Assembly (NCBI GenBank): GCA_002690445.1
Contig: NZER01000286.1
Coordinates: 1 to 11,014 of the forward strand
Length of the DNA: 11,014 bases
Direction of reading: 5' to 3'
Origin: Candidatus Pacearchaeota archaeon
GTDB taxonomy: Archaea; Nanoarchaeota; Nanoarchaeia; Pacearchaeales; GW2011-AR1
Below, piece after piece: positions 4,561 through 11,014 of this stretch. The notes under the pieces are model-generated. The model searched no databases. It was not told the origin of the DNA and was given only the letters and a program-made list of their open reading frames with translations. The position numbers and the translations under genes are program-made. The stretch's first letter is position 1. Every line of letters starts with the position of its first letter.

Positions 4561-5972
4561 CCATCGATAAATAACGCTGGCATTCCTTTTGGCACGTTTG
4601 TGTTATACTGTGTCCATATATCTAACAACTCGTCAGATATTAATTGATGAAATGTGGCTATATTTTGATTGCCATGCGTTGAAATATAAATAGGGTCAAC
4701 GAACCTTCCCGACTTACCAAAAAATCTTGCTATTGCTCTTTCCATTGCTTGCTCTATAGGCAAATCTGCAAAAGCCCCAGTGACTTTATAACCCGCATCT
4801 TTATAGGCTTGTATTTTTTTAATAAATTTCTCCGTACTCTTCATTGTTGCGTCATAGAGTATATGTCTGTTCTCTTGCATAGCTAATCTCCGAATCCGAT
4901 TGACTACCTGCTTTGATTCTACATGGTATAAAGCGGCACGCCATCTCAACGGCACGCCGTCTGCTTCTGCTAATAGTCCCTTAACCATATCAGCGTCAAT
5001 ATGAACATATTTATCCCGCCACCCTGGAAAAGCCTGGTTTAACATTGTTGATTTACCCGATCCTGGGTAACCTCCTGTGGTTAATAATTCTTGGTTCCCC
5101 TTTTTTGCAACCTTGCCACCATTGACAATTTTTCTCACAATATCATCATGGACTTTTGCTCTGGCTTTTGTCAGCTTTCCATTAACGGTATGAATATCAA
5201 TAGACTGTTTTCTAACGCTTAACTTTTGTCTTGTCTGGTTCATTCTTCTAATAATTCCTGCCCTCGTAATAGGCGCAAATTTGCCACCCACTCTTTTTTT
5301 CATTTGCATTGCTGTCGAAGAATCTAATTTCATAAATTTTTTATATGAAAAGACATGTTCTTTTTTTACTCCATATTCTTTCATATAGTAAGATTCTAAT
5401 TCTTTAGTGGACTCAATCAGTTCAAATCGGCTCCTTTCTGCTTCCACCAATGGAGATATTTTACCGCTGGGGTCAAGGATGCAATAACAGCTTCCTTTGC
5501 AAGCAGACCATCCAGAGCCAGGTGTCCCTTGATCTTCCCATTCTTTCATCGTTTGCCGCTGACCTCCCAATGGGCTACAATCCTGACAAATTTTATGACC
5601 AGCAACAGTCACCCAGACAAATAGGGTTTTATCGTCTGCGTCGTATGCCTGATATGATCCCGCTCTACCCGATTGGTTTATTCCTTCAACAAGCGAACCT
5701 TTAATCGTGTTTCTTATCTCTCCAAATACGGGGCCACCCGTTGCCATATCCGATGCAAGCCCTGCGCTGATAGCGGCGGAGGACATTCCAGCCGCCCCCT
5801 GTGTTTGAACGGCTTTGTTAACCCTTGAATCAAAAATATCTGCATCATACAGCATTTTGCCCATCGTTCCTTCAAGAAGTTCCCTTGCCTCAGGAGGAAG
5901 CTGGGCCAATCCCCTTAATACGTCGTCAAAGTCGTCGCCAAATAAAGCAATTAATTCATCTATCGATGGCAT
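4551..5972 (-). CDS. MuF-type minor head protein fused to a zeta-toxin kinase
   Basis: This 473-aa protein has two recognisable parts. Residues about 85-170 resemble the Mu gpF/SPP1 gp7 minor head domain. They include FVWVTVAGHKICQDC (Cys129, Cys132), an S/E-W-x-x-x-G-x-P-x-S-G stretch, Cys158, and Cys162-x-Cys164 before I-L, the usual end of that domain. Residues 180-290 are a basic linker. Residues about 290-440 are a zeta-toxin-type kinase: Walker A GYPGSGKST (301-309), IDAD (325-328) with the likely catalytic Asp, a substrate-loop-like DATMK (374-378), and MERAIARF...GRFVDP with arginines that could bind ATP. Known zeta toxins phosphorylate UDP-N-acetylglucosamine and block wall synthesis. 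Minor head proteins enter the virion, so the kinase may be delivered to the cell; MuF-toxin fusions are a known polymorphic class. The start overlaps the previous stop as TAATG, without a Shine-Dalgarno. Confidence 0.88.
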   Translation of the reverse strand: MPSIDELIALFGDDFDDVLRGLAQLPPEARELLEGTMGKMLYDADIFDSRVNKAVQTQGAAGMSSAAISAGLASDMATGGPVFGEIRNTIKGSLVEGINQSGRAGSYQAYDADDKTLFVWVTVAGHKICQDCSPLGGQRQTMKEWEDQGTPGSGWSACKGSCYCILDPSGKISPLVEAERSRFELIESTKELESYYMKEYGVKKEHVFSYKKFMKLDSSTAMQMKKRVGGKFAPITRAGIIRRMNQTRQKLSVRKQSIDIHTVNGKLTKARAKVHDDIVRKIVNGGKVAKKGNQELLTTGGYPGSGKSTMLNQAFPGWRDKYVHIDADMVKGLLAEADGVPLRWRAALYHVESKQVVNRIRRLAMQENRHILYDATMKSTEKFIKKIQAYKDAGYKVTGAFADLPIEQAMERAIARFFGKSGRFVDPIYISTHGNQNIATFHQLISDELLDIWTQYNTNVPKGMPALFIDGYP

Positions 5973-6496
5973 TATTTTTTAATTGACTGAGTTATGTTGA
6001 TTAAGGTCGTACTTACGAATGTTTCATATTGTTTCCCGCCTTTTTCCATCTCCTTGGTTATCCCGAACCATTCGCGTTTCGGGACTTTCTTCCCTGGAAT
6101 CATTGACTTTCCTCCCGTTGTGAATCCTTCATTGTGATAAATTCCGTGTTCATTAATCATAATTACTTTTGATTCCATACTGCTTCGAGTCGCTGGCACC
6201 ATTTTTGTAGCCCTTAATGACTTTGATGTGCTAAAATCGCGACCAGATGCCCCAACAGTCCCCATTTTCATAGTTGATAATGGCGTGAATCCGTGACCTC
6301 TCCTGTTTCGTATGGGAAGGGTTGACGCGGTGCTTAATTTGGCGAATTTAGAGCCTTTTATGTCCGTCTGGGTATCTATACCCCTCTGTATTGATTCATT
6401 CTGATAGCGCGCCATGGCGGTCAGCGTTTCGGCAATAATACCTACGAGTTTATTGCCAGCCTTTTTAAAGCTGTAGTTTCTACGGGTTTTAATCAC
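5972..6496 (-). CDS. Neck/tail-completion protein, virion morphogenesis (Mu gpG-like)
   Basis: This 174-aa basic protein starts with GTG (6496-6494), overlapping the nuclease stop as GTGA, with AAGG about nine bases upstream. The pattern fits the phage virion morphogenesis family (PF05069, Mu gpG-like). It has an N-terminal helix, then SIQRGIDTQTDIKGSKFAKL with S-T and R-x-x-x-G-H-G. Near the end it has EHGIYHNEGFTTGGKSMIPG and KKVPKREWFGIT, matching the conserved 'IPxRxFxG' segment. Members sit at the head-tail interface and stabilise filled heads or tail attachment. The gene lies directly before the MuF gene, also as in Mu-like modules, where gpG and gpF are neighbours. Confidence is moderate because only the pattern, not a search, supports it. 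Confidence 0.7.
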   Translation of the reverse strand: MIKTRRNYSFKKAGNKLVGIIAETLTAMARYQNESIQRGIDTQTDIKGSKFAKLSTASTLPIRNRRGHGFTPLSTMKMGTVGASGRDFSTSKSLRATKMVPATRSSMESKVIMINEHGIYHNEGFTTGGKSMIPGKKVPKREWFGITKEMEKGGKQYETFVSTTLINITQSIKK

Positions 6497-6855
6497 TTAA
6501 AAACCTTTTTCTTCCCACCGTGATATGTATATGCATGTCCTTCGTCGATCAACGTTTGATTCACGGTTTTCTCATGGCTCTCTACTTTTAAAACTCCCAA
6601 TACGCGGCCATATTTTCCTATGCCCATAGATTTGACCCTGAATTTTCCACCGTCATCGTTCAACAGCTCCTTAGTCCTTGCTTTTGCCAACAGGCCTTTT
6701 TTCTTTTCTTCCTTGTTCCTGGTGCGGCTCTCCCAGGTATCGACACCGTGAAAACGGATGCGCTTCTTGATCCAGACCGTCATTCCTAAATCAATCATGG
6801 CGTCAACCGTATCTCCATCCACTACCCTAACCAGCTTTGCGTCGTATTCGTACAT
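6493..6855 (-). CDS. Staphylococcal-nuclease-like enzyme (thermonuclease fold)
   Basis: This 120-aa protein (start ATG 6855-6853) has an AGGGG site and overlaps the preceding stop as TGATG. A longer frame opens upstream, to 6981, but lies inside the membrane-protein gene and has no ribosome binding site. The nuclease motifs are all present. VVDGDTVD (11-18) contains the calcium ligand Asp16. Arg34-Phe-His-Gly-Val-Asp39-Thr40-Trp-Glu42 matches R-x4-DTxE. Gly80-Lys-Tyr-Gly-Arg84 supplies the second catalytic arginine. The C-terminus NQTLIDEGHAYTYHGG closes the OB-fold barrel. The usual DTPE is DTWE here. Such enzymes cut single- and double-stranded DNA and RNA. There is no signal peptide. Inside the head module it might degrade host DNA, trim DNA or enter the virion; the role is inferred. 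Confidence 0.85.
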   Translation of the reverse strand: MYEYDAKLVRVVDGDTVDAMIDLGMTVWIKKRIRFHGVDTWESRTRNKEEKKKGLLAKARTKELLNDDGGKFRVKSMGIGKYGRVLGVLKVESHEKTVNQTLIDEGHAYTYHGGKKKVFK

Positions 6856-7178
6856 CACAAACCCCTGCCGTTTATGCGACTGATGGCCCCCTTGATTTCC
6901 ATTAGCACATCCGTAACGTCGTTTAATTCTTCCGTTAGCTTTTCGTGACGGCGCGTCTGGTCTGCCGCTTCTGAATTCCACCGATCCACAAGTTTAATGG
7001 TGATGGACATCGTATTGTCCAAAACCGCCTCCATTTTGCTTATAGCCTGCTGTATCTCGTCCAAATTCTCATTCTGTCCTCGCTGGCTCTGCATCAAATT
7101 CAATATAAGATACACGAACAATCCAACAATAATTGCTACCGCTCCATATTCGGCATATAGAGAAAACATTTCTTCCAT
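6855..7178 (-). CDS. Single-span membrane protein with coiled coil (holin/spanin-like candidate)
   Basis: This 107-aa protein has one N-terminal membrane span (about residues 10-29, YGAVAIIVGLFVYLILNLM). It is followed by a basic linker and a long polar helix with coiled-coil character (LDEIQQAISKMEAVLDNTMS; RRHEKLTEELNDVTDVLMEI), ending SRINGRGL. The layout resembles small phage lysis-associated or BhlA/XhlA-type membrane proteins, and N-terminally anchored i-spanin-like proteins. The family cannot be fixed from this alone. A GAAAGGA Shine-Dalgarno supports the ATG at 7178-7176. It follows another single-span protein and overlaps the nuclease gene by TGATG. A lysis or membrane-remodelling role is inference; a structural role is also possible. 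Confidence 0.65.
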   Translation of the reverse strand: MEEMFSLYAEYGAVAIIVGLFVYLILNLMQSQRGQNENLDEIQQAISKMEAVLDNTMSITIKLVDRWNSEAADQTRRHEKLTEELNDVTDVLMEIKGAISRINGRGL

Positions 7179-7181
7179 TTT

Positions 7182-7382
7182 TCAATCCTTTCTAAAATAT
7201 TTATCAATCATTTTTTTCCCCATATATAGAACAAAAATAACGCAGACCACTGTCACAGCGTCAACTATATGACTACCGCTGTCGCTTTCTATTGATCCAA
7301 GTGGGGTTTCAATCTTTATTGATTTGGCTTGAGGAGGCTCCGATTGCTCAATAAATAATGTGTCATTTAGACTTTTTTGCAT
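7182..7382 (-). CDS. Small membrane protein, C-terminal span
   Basis: This 66-aa protein starts at ATG 7382-7380, joined to the previous stop as TAATG, with a weak AAAGAAC upstream. Residues 1-36 are polar and acidic (SEPPQAKSIKIETPLGSIES). Residues about 38-54 form one hydrophobic span (HIVDAVTVVCVIFVLYMG), followed by a basic tail KKMIDKYFRKD. The positive tail predicts an N-out, C-in orientation. No family is recognised. The pair of small membrane proteins between portal and nuclease, on one message, suggests a common function such as membrane permeabilisation or lysis timing, but nothing proves it. Confidence 0.6.
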   Translation of the reverse strand: MQKSLNDTLFIEQSEPPQAKSIKIETPLGSIESDSGSHIVDAVTVVCVIFVLYMGKKMIDKYFRKD

Positions 7383-7618
7383 TATTTGTTCTTTTTGCCA
7401 AACGCAAACCCTTCTTTATACGACTGTATGAATTTCGGCACCGTCTTTGCAAACTCAAGTTCAATAAAATCAAGCGCATATTGACGAGGATTTTTAATAA
7501 CCTCATCAATGTTGGTCTGCGGGATGTCAACCTCTATATCATTAAGTCGCTGGAGTTTGCGTAAGTAGTCGATTAAATACTGATCGTTCTTGCCCTGCTT
7601 CTTCTGTTCCTTCGGCAT
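7382..7618 (-). CDS. Small hypothetical protein overlapping the portal gene
   Basis: This 78-aa protein starts at ATG 7618-7616 behind AAGGAAG, inside the last 77 bases of the portal gene in a different frame, and ends at TAA where the next gene starts (TAATG). It begins MPKEQKKQGKNDQYLIDYLR and continues IEVDIPQTNIDEVIKNPRQY ALDFIELEFAK. It is charged, probably helical, and has no cysteine and no membrane span. I do not recognise a family. The ribosome binding site and the coupling at both ends support it as real despite the long overlap. By location it could be a head accessory protein. Confidence 0.65.
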   Translation of the reverse strand: MPKEQKKQGKNDQYLIDYLRKLQRLNDIEVDIPQTNIDEVIKNPRQYALDFIELEFAKTVPKFIQSYKEGFAFGKKNK

Positions 7619-8876
7619 TTACTTCCTTATTTTCATTAACCAATTTCTCGGCCTCTTTCTCCGTAAGATGCTTGTTGTATTTAAGCATCAAGTCTTTCTG
7701 AGTTATTAAATTATTGGAAAGCATAAACGTATCTACGGCAATCTGATCCTGTGCGCTTATCGGATAATCGGGTTCATGGAATTTCAGACCCATTTCATCT
7801 GGCAATTTGATCCCGTTGGCTTCCGCAATGATTTTTTCGACCCTATATAGTTCGTGTTCGTACATCTCCCACAATTCCACGTCGTCCTGGTAATCTTCGA
7901 ATCGTTCTAAGTCCTTTATTTTTAATGCGATACCGCTCGACGGCCTATCCGACGTTCCATCCTCCGCGAATGTGATCCACAGGTGATTGTTCTGGGCCGT
8001 CAAATCAAGAATGGCTTTAACTAAATCAATAGCGTCGCGCACGTTGGCCTTCGGCGATTTAATGTCCATTCTCGCAGGCTCTGGAATAACCATAATCTCC
8101 GACGAACCCGCTCTCATTATTTTTTCCTCTTCATACATCCCTTCGATAACGTATTGGCCGAACATTTGAAACCTCATCCCCAAAGACGCCTCGGTGAGCA
8201 AGATGTTTATCTGTTCATTGGCGGCGCAAATGTCATAAGCCCCCGTAACAAAGAACTCGTTCAAATGATGCTCTCGGTGAGTGAACACAAAGGGCATGAC
8301 CCCGTAATTGTGATCCTGTTCGAACGTAGCATTCCCGTCTTGATCGTAAATGATGTAATGCATATCGTCCCAGTAACAATAAGACAATTTGGTGACGTCG
8401 CTGACGTCGTACACGTTCTGAACCATGGGGTACGTTATGGCATACGGGGTGAAAGGATCGGTGTCGAAATACGCATCGAAATAATACACTGGATTATAAT
8501 TGAAATGCGGATGAGGAGCCTGTTTAAACACCACTTGCGTGGCGATAGTTCCCACGAGTCTGGTCATTTTTTCCATATGTTTCATTTTATGAGGTTTTTT
8601 AAAGGTCATTTTATCGTATTGATCGCTAACGTTTCTGGTCGCTCCTAAAGTATAGATGCGGCTCATCCTGTCGATCATCCTACGGGTAACGTTAAATTCC
8701 GACACGGGAACCTCCCTGAACGCATCCGCTGAAAATCTGTCCTCTATATATTGGGCAGTATTGTCCCCAGCATAATAATCCATTAATTTATATATGGCCT
8801 CCCTGCGATCCCTCGCGTATAGCTTTTTTTGATCCTTTAGGGATTCCTGAATAAGTTGTTGTGCGGTTTCAATCAT
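7542..8876 (-). CDS. Portal protein
   Basis: This 444-aa protein directly follows the terminase with an ATGA overlap, the usual place for the portal, the ring through which DNA enters the head. The sequence has portal hallmarks: an N-terminal helical region with RREAIYKLMDYYAGDN (a common portal start) and FNVTRRMIDRMSRIYTLGAT. A beta-rich central part follows (TYPMVQNVYDVSDVTKLSYC, YGVMPFVFTHREHH). Then come long helical stretches with ANEQINILLTEASLGMRFQM and the SSGIALKIKDLERFEDYQ segment typical of portal stem regions. The last 25 residues or so are Glu-rich and overlap the next gene. Length matches small siphovirus or podovirus portals. No fused protease is seen. Confidence 0.88.
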   Translation of the reverse strand: MIETAQQLIQESLKDQKKLYARDRREAIYKLMDYYAGDNTAQYIEDRFSADAFREVPVSEFNVTRRMIDRMSRIYTLGATRNVSDQYDKMTFKKPHKMKHMEKMTRLVGTIATQVVFKQAPHPHFNYNPVYYFDAYFDTDPFTPYAITYPMVQNVYDVSDVTKLSYCYWDDMHYIIYDQDGNATFEQDHNYGVMPFVFTHREHHLNEFFVTGAYDICAANEQINILLTEASLGMRFQMFGQYVIEGMYEEEKIMRAGSSEIMVIPEPARMDIKSPKANVRDAIDLVKAILDLTAQNNHLWITFAEDGTSDRPSSGIALKIKDLERFEDYQDDVELWEMYEHELYRVEKIIAEANGIKLPDEMGLKFHEPDYPISAQDQIAVDTFMLSNNLITQKDLMLKYNKHLTEKEAEKLVNENKEVNAEGTEEAGQERSVFNRLLTQTPAT

Positions 8877-10195
8877 AATTGTTCCACCCTGTATTTTTGT
8901 TTTCTAATGGGATAACGCCCACATAGACCATAACGCAAACTATCACATCCATGGTCGTGGTATCCATCCTTTAATGGCTCATTTTTCAAATTACTGCCCT
9001 CTTTATGTTCAGGATAGCGATAAGATTCTAAATCCTCCACTATCCCCGTGCATTTATGATCAATATGCAGTCGCATTTTCCCGTCTGCGCTCATTATGAA
9101 TTGGCGCACGTGACTGATGCCCGACTGCACTGATCGGCTGTACTTGTCCCTCCTGCTTATAACGGGCCAACCCGTGATCTGCCTGAACAAATCAGCCTCG
9201 CCCATTCCTACTGACGATTGCATTTGATAACCTGCTGGATCGCCAAAGACTCGGGCTATTCTATACTGTTTAGCCTGTATAGCCTCGCAAAGTTTAGAGA
9301 TTTTCAGGTTCTTTTCGTGTAAAATTTCATCAATAATAAAAACGTGGTCGTCGCCCCTGTTGCCGATCTTCGCCGTCTGGAAAAATACGCAGGCAGGCAT
9401 TCTATACCCAAAATCCAAACTCAAATAGACGGGGAGCATGGGATTATAGGGATGATCCCCAACATGGCTCTGCCTTGAAAAGTCGTTATACACGCGACCA
9501 GAGAGGGCCGTGAATTCACCCTTAAATTCCTGGTCATACACTTCCCTGGTGAGCGTCTGTTTAGCTTCTAATAGGTCGGGGTCGTCTTCCCCCAGCGGAA
9601 AGCTATGATGATTCTCCCATGACGGGGAATTGAAAGATTCCCATTGTTCCGCCCTCTTGGCATATAGGAAGTATTCATAGAATGCATCATAGCCTTCTGG
9701 GGTTGAAATCATCAGGCATTTGCCTTTGGTATCCGAAAGGGTTGGGCGCAAATACATCTCAAACATCTTTTTGAGATTCATTTTTGACGCTTCATCAATA
9801 ACCACAAGATGGTTTCCAGCACCAATGCAACTTTCGGGATGTTCCGCGCTTTTACCCTCTATGGTTGACCCCCACTCAAACTCAATATACTGATCATTGA
9901 GCGACTTTCTAAGGGTTGGCAGGTTGTGTTTAATGATCAAATCGTCGTAAACGATCCTGAATATCCGCTCGGAAGTGGAATATGTTGGTGCTACGATCCA
10001 TACGTTTTTATTAGGCTGAGAGACTAAAGCCTCGGCCTCTCTTGCCGCCGCCATGGACTTTCCCCAACGCCTCCCACAGCAAGCCACGACAAACCTAATA
10101 TCCTCGAGAGCCTCGTGAATTTTGCGCTGTCCAGGGTGAGGGTTGTAGTCTAAAAATTCAAACCATTTGGATTTATATGCGGTTAAGTCGCTCAT
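8873..10195 (-). CDS. terL: Terminase large subunit (packaging ATPase and nuclease)
   Basis: This 440-aa protein powers DNA packaging and cuts the concatemer. The ATPase part has Walker A GRRWGKS (41-47), Walker B VVIDEA (131-136) with catalytic Glu, and the coupling motif MISTP (162-166). The nuclease domain has SLDFGYR (Asp261), FGDPAG (Asp319) and DHGCDSLRYG (Asp414, Asp418), the RNase H-like metal-binding acids. The ATG at 10195 has no strong Shine-Dalgarno, in contrast to most genes here. It is the first gene of the leftward unit and directly follows a repeated regulatory element. No small terminase subunit is visible next to it; it may lie outside the window. Confidence 0.95.
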   Translation of the reverse strand: MSDLTAYKSKWFEFLDYNPHPGQRKIHEALEDIRFVVACCGRRWGKSMAAAREAEALVSQPNKNVWIVAPTYSTSERIFRIVYDDLIIKHNLPTLRKSLNDQYIEFEWGSTIEGKSAEHPESCIGAGNHLVVIDEASKMNLKKMFEMYLRPTLSDTKGKCLMISTPEGYDAFYEYFLYAKRAEQWESFNSPSWENHHSFPLGEDDPDLLEAKQTLTREVYDQEFKGEFTALSGRVYNDFSRQSHVGDHPYNPMLPVYLSLDFGYRMPACVFFQTAKIGNRGDDHVFIIDEILHEKNLKISKLCEAIQAKQYRIARVFGDPAGYQMQSSVGMGEADLFRQITGWPVISRRDKYSRSVQSGISHVRQFIMSADGKMRLHIDHKCTGIVEDLESYRYPEHKEGSNLKNEPLKDGYHDHGCDSLRYGLCGRYPIRKQKYRVEQL

Positions 10196-10216
10196 ATTGA
10201 GCTTTTAATTTACTTC

Positions 10217-10285
10217 GAAATGTTTTTTAAATATTATTCATTTTTTACTTGACTTTAATTGTTATAGTTGTTAGTTTTGTTATAG
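10217..10285. promoter_or_regulatory. Divergent regulatory element, copy B (three TTGTTATNN 9-mers)
   Basis: Between terminase (left) and the rightward gene at 10291 lies a near copy of the element at 2667-2736: GAAATG (10217-10222), T-rich tracts, TTGACT (10249-10254) and 9-mers TTGTTATAG, TTGTTAGTT and TTGTTATAG (10259-10285). TTGACT with a 17-base spacer and TAGTTT is one possible promoter. TTGTTA with a 16-base spacer and TATAGA is another. Either would place the rightward start very close to the ATG at 10291. The same spacing in both divergent regions points to a shared phage regulator or sigma-type promoter. Confidence 0.6.
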
Positions 10286-10290
10286 ATATT

Positions 10291-10533
10291 ATGAAACAAT
10301 CAAACACATTCGTAGTCAAAACAGCCAAAGAACTTGAAAAAATCTGTGAATGGAGAGTTCAAAGAAAATCAGATTTAAGATATAATTATTTTTATACAAG
10401 AGAAGAAATGCAGGTCTTTATGAAAAGACAGAGAAGCGAATGGGGCGAAAGATTTTCAAGAGTAGAAAAGAAAAATTTAAAATACAATCACTGGCGCAGA
10501 TATTTTCATAAAAGAGGAGCGAAAAATGAGTAA
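10291..10533 (+). CDS. Small basic hypothetical protein, possibly leaderless
   Basis: This 80-aa protein starts at ATG 10291. It begins MKQSNTFVVKTAKELEKICE and is rich in Lys, Arg and aromatic residues (RRYFHKRGAKNE at the end). It is predicted mostly helical. No family is recognised. There is no Shine-Dalgarno before the start, and the last promoter-like 9-mer ends only five bases upstream, so the message may be leaderless or nearly so. A longer frame from 10249 would begin inside the promoter repeats and is less likely. The end overlaps the start of the metalloprotease gene by eight bases, so the two form one transcription unit. Confidence 0.6.
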   Translation: MKQSNTFVVKTAKELEKICEWRVQRKSDLRYNYFYTREEMQVFMKRQRSEWGERFSRVEKKNLKYNHWRRYFHKRGAKNE

Positions 10534-11014
10534 AAAAACGACCAGAGAAGAATGGCTGAACAACATGGCTCGTGAATTAAAAACCAGAGTGTTTAAACGG
10601 GCTGGCTTTAATGTTGATCTTAAAAAGGTGAAAGTGTCCTGCGGTTTTCCATCAACAGGTTGGAAGGGCAAGCGGATCGGTGAATGTCACGGCACCCATA
10701 ATAATGGGAACAATGAGATTTTCATCCACCCTAAACTGTCTGACAGCGTAAGGGTTGCGGGGGTACTTGCTCACGAGCTTATTCATGCCTTTGACGATTG
10801 CGAGAATGGGCATGGCCCAGCGTTTCGGAAAGTAGCCATAGCAATAGGGCTTGAAGGTAAGATGACGGCGACAACGGAGTCTGATGAGCTTGTTAAAATG
10901 CTTAAAAAGATCATAAAAAAGATCGGTAAATACCCTCACAAAGAGATGACCACACCAGGACGCAAAAAGCAAGGCACAAGAATGCTGAAAGTGAGCTGTT
11001 CAAATTGCAATCTG
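10526..11014 (+). CDS. SprT-like zinc metalloprotease (3' end cut by the window)
   Basis: This gene starts at ATG 10526, behind GAGGAGCG, and stays open for 163 codons to the right edge. Residues 83-87 are His-Glu-Leu-Ile-His, the HExxH zinc site (HELIHAFDDC). Downstream, ENGHGPAFRKVA supplies the third ligand, His96. This is the SprT/Spartan pattern, with R-V-A-G-V-L-A before the helix. The end, VSCSNCNL, has Cys158-x2-Cys161, the start of the C-terminal zinc ribbon typical of SprT-like proteins. Spartan-type enzymes degrade proteins crosslinked to DNA; the phage version is probably intracellular, but its substrate is unknown. The N-terminus is basic. It follows the 80-aa gene with an eight-base overlap. 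Confidence 0.88.
   Translation, partial: MSKKTTREEWLNNMARELKTRVFKRAGFNVDLKKVKVSCGFPSTGWKGKRIGECHGTHNNGNNEIFIHPKLSDSVRVAGVLAHELIHAFDDCENGHGPAFRKVAIAIGLEGKMTATTESDELVKMLKKIIKKIGKYPHKEMTTPGRKKQGTRMLKVSCSNCNL

Noticed and set aside
4561..4625. Intrinsic terminator at the convergent gene ends
   Set aside because: The two genes overlap by 10 bases, and I found no GC-rich stem followed by a T-tract on either strand there.
6856..6981. 42-residue N-terminal extension of the nuclease
   Set aside because: It overlaps the membrane-protein gene in another frame, reads as basic low-complexity sequence, and the ATG at 6855 has a ribosome binding site and a TGATG junction.
8154..8648. 164-aa plus-strand ORF
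   Set aside because: It lies wholly antisense to the portal gene, has no ribosome binding site and a His/Ile/Val-rich, low-complexity look typical of a shadow frame.
10652..10972. 106-aa minus-strand ORF
   Set aside because: It is antisense to the SprT-like metalloprotease, whose HExxH motif and ribosome binding site show which strand is coding.
1..11014. tRNA genes, CRISPR arrays, insertion sequences or integrase with attachment sites
   Set aside because: None was seen when reading both strands; the only notable repeats are the paired regulatory elements and the short leader repeat.

Overview
The window is a piece of a tailed double-stranded DNA phage (or prophage) genome. The minus strand carries a head-assembly module in canonical order: terminase large subunit, portal, small proteins, a MuF-type minor head protein, scaffold, major capsid protein, then the start of a tail-fibre-like gene. 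The DNA is moderately AT-rich, Shine-Dalgarno sequences are clear, and genes are packed with ATGA, TGATG and TAATG junctions, so the host is a bacterium. The host cannot be named from the sequence. The tail-fibre N-terminus and the phage peptide deformylase resemble those of environmental (aquatic) phages, which is an inference.

Layout from right to left. The right end (10291 onward, plus strand) holds a small basic protein and a SprT-like zinc metalloprotease cut by the window edge. From 10195 down to 4551 a leftward late unit runs: TerL, portal, a 78-aa protein, two single-span membrane proteins, a staphylococcal-nuclease-like enzyme, a neck/tail-completion-like protein, and a 473-aa MuF minor head protein whose C-terminal third is a zeta-toxin-type kinase. 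Between 2774 and 4560 lies a rightward cassette of six small genes including a peptide deformylase. It meets the kinase gene tail to tail with a 10-bp overlap. From 2625 to the left edge the leftward head genes resume: scaffold, major capsid protein, a HeH/LEM-domain protein, three small proteins and the 5' end of a tail-fibre-like gene.

The leftward head module is therefore split by an oppositely oriented accessory cassette. Both points where transcription diverges (2626-2773 and 10196-10290) carry copies of the same element of about 70 bp: GAAATG, two T-rich tracts, a -35-like TTGCTT/TTGACT and three tandem 9-mers TTGTTATNN. This looks like a phage-specific promoter/operator that controls the rightward accessory units and may also serve the leftward ones.

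The most notable single gene is the MuF-zeta fusion. A kinase toxin tethered to a minor head protein could be packaged and delivered with the DNA. The small Cys/His protein facing it is the nearest candidate partner, but nothing in the sequence proves that link. There is no gene-free stretch longer than 300 bases.
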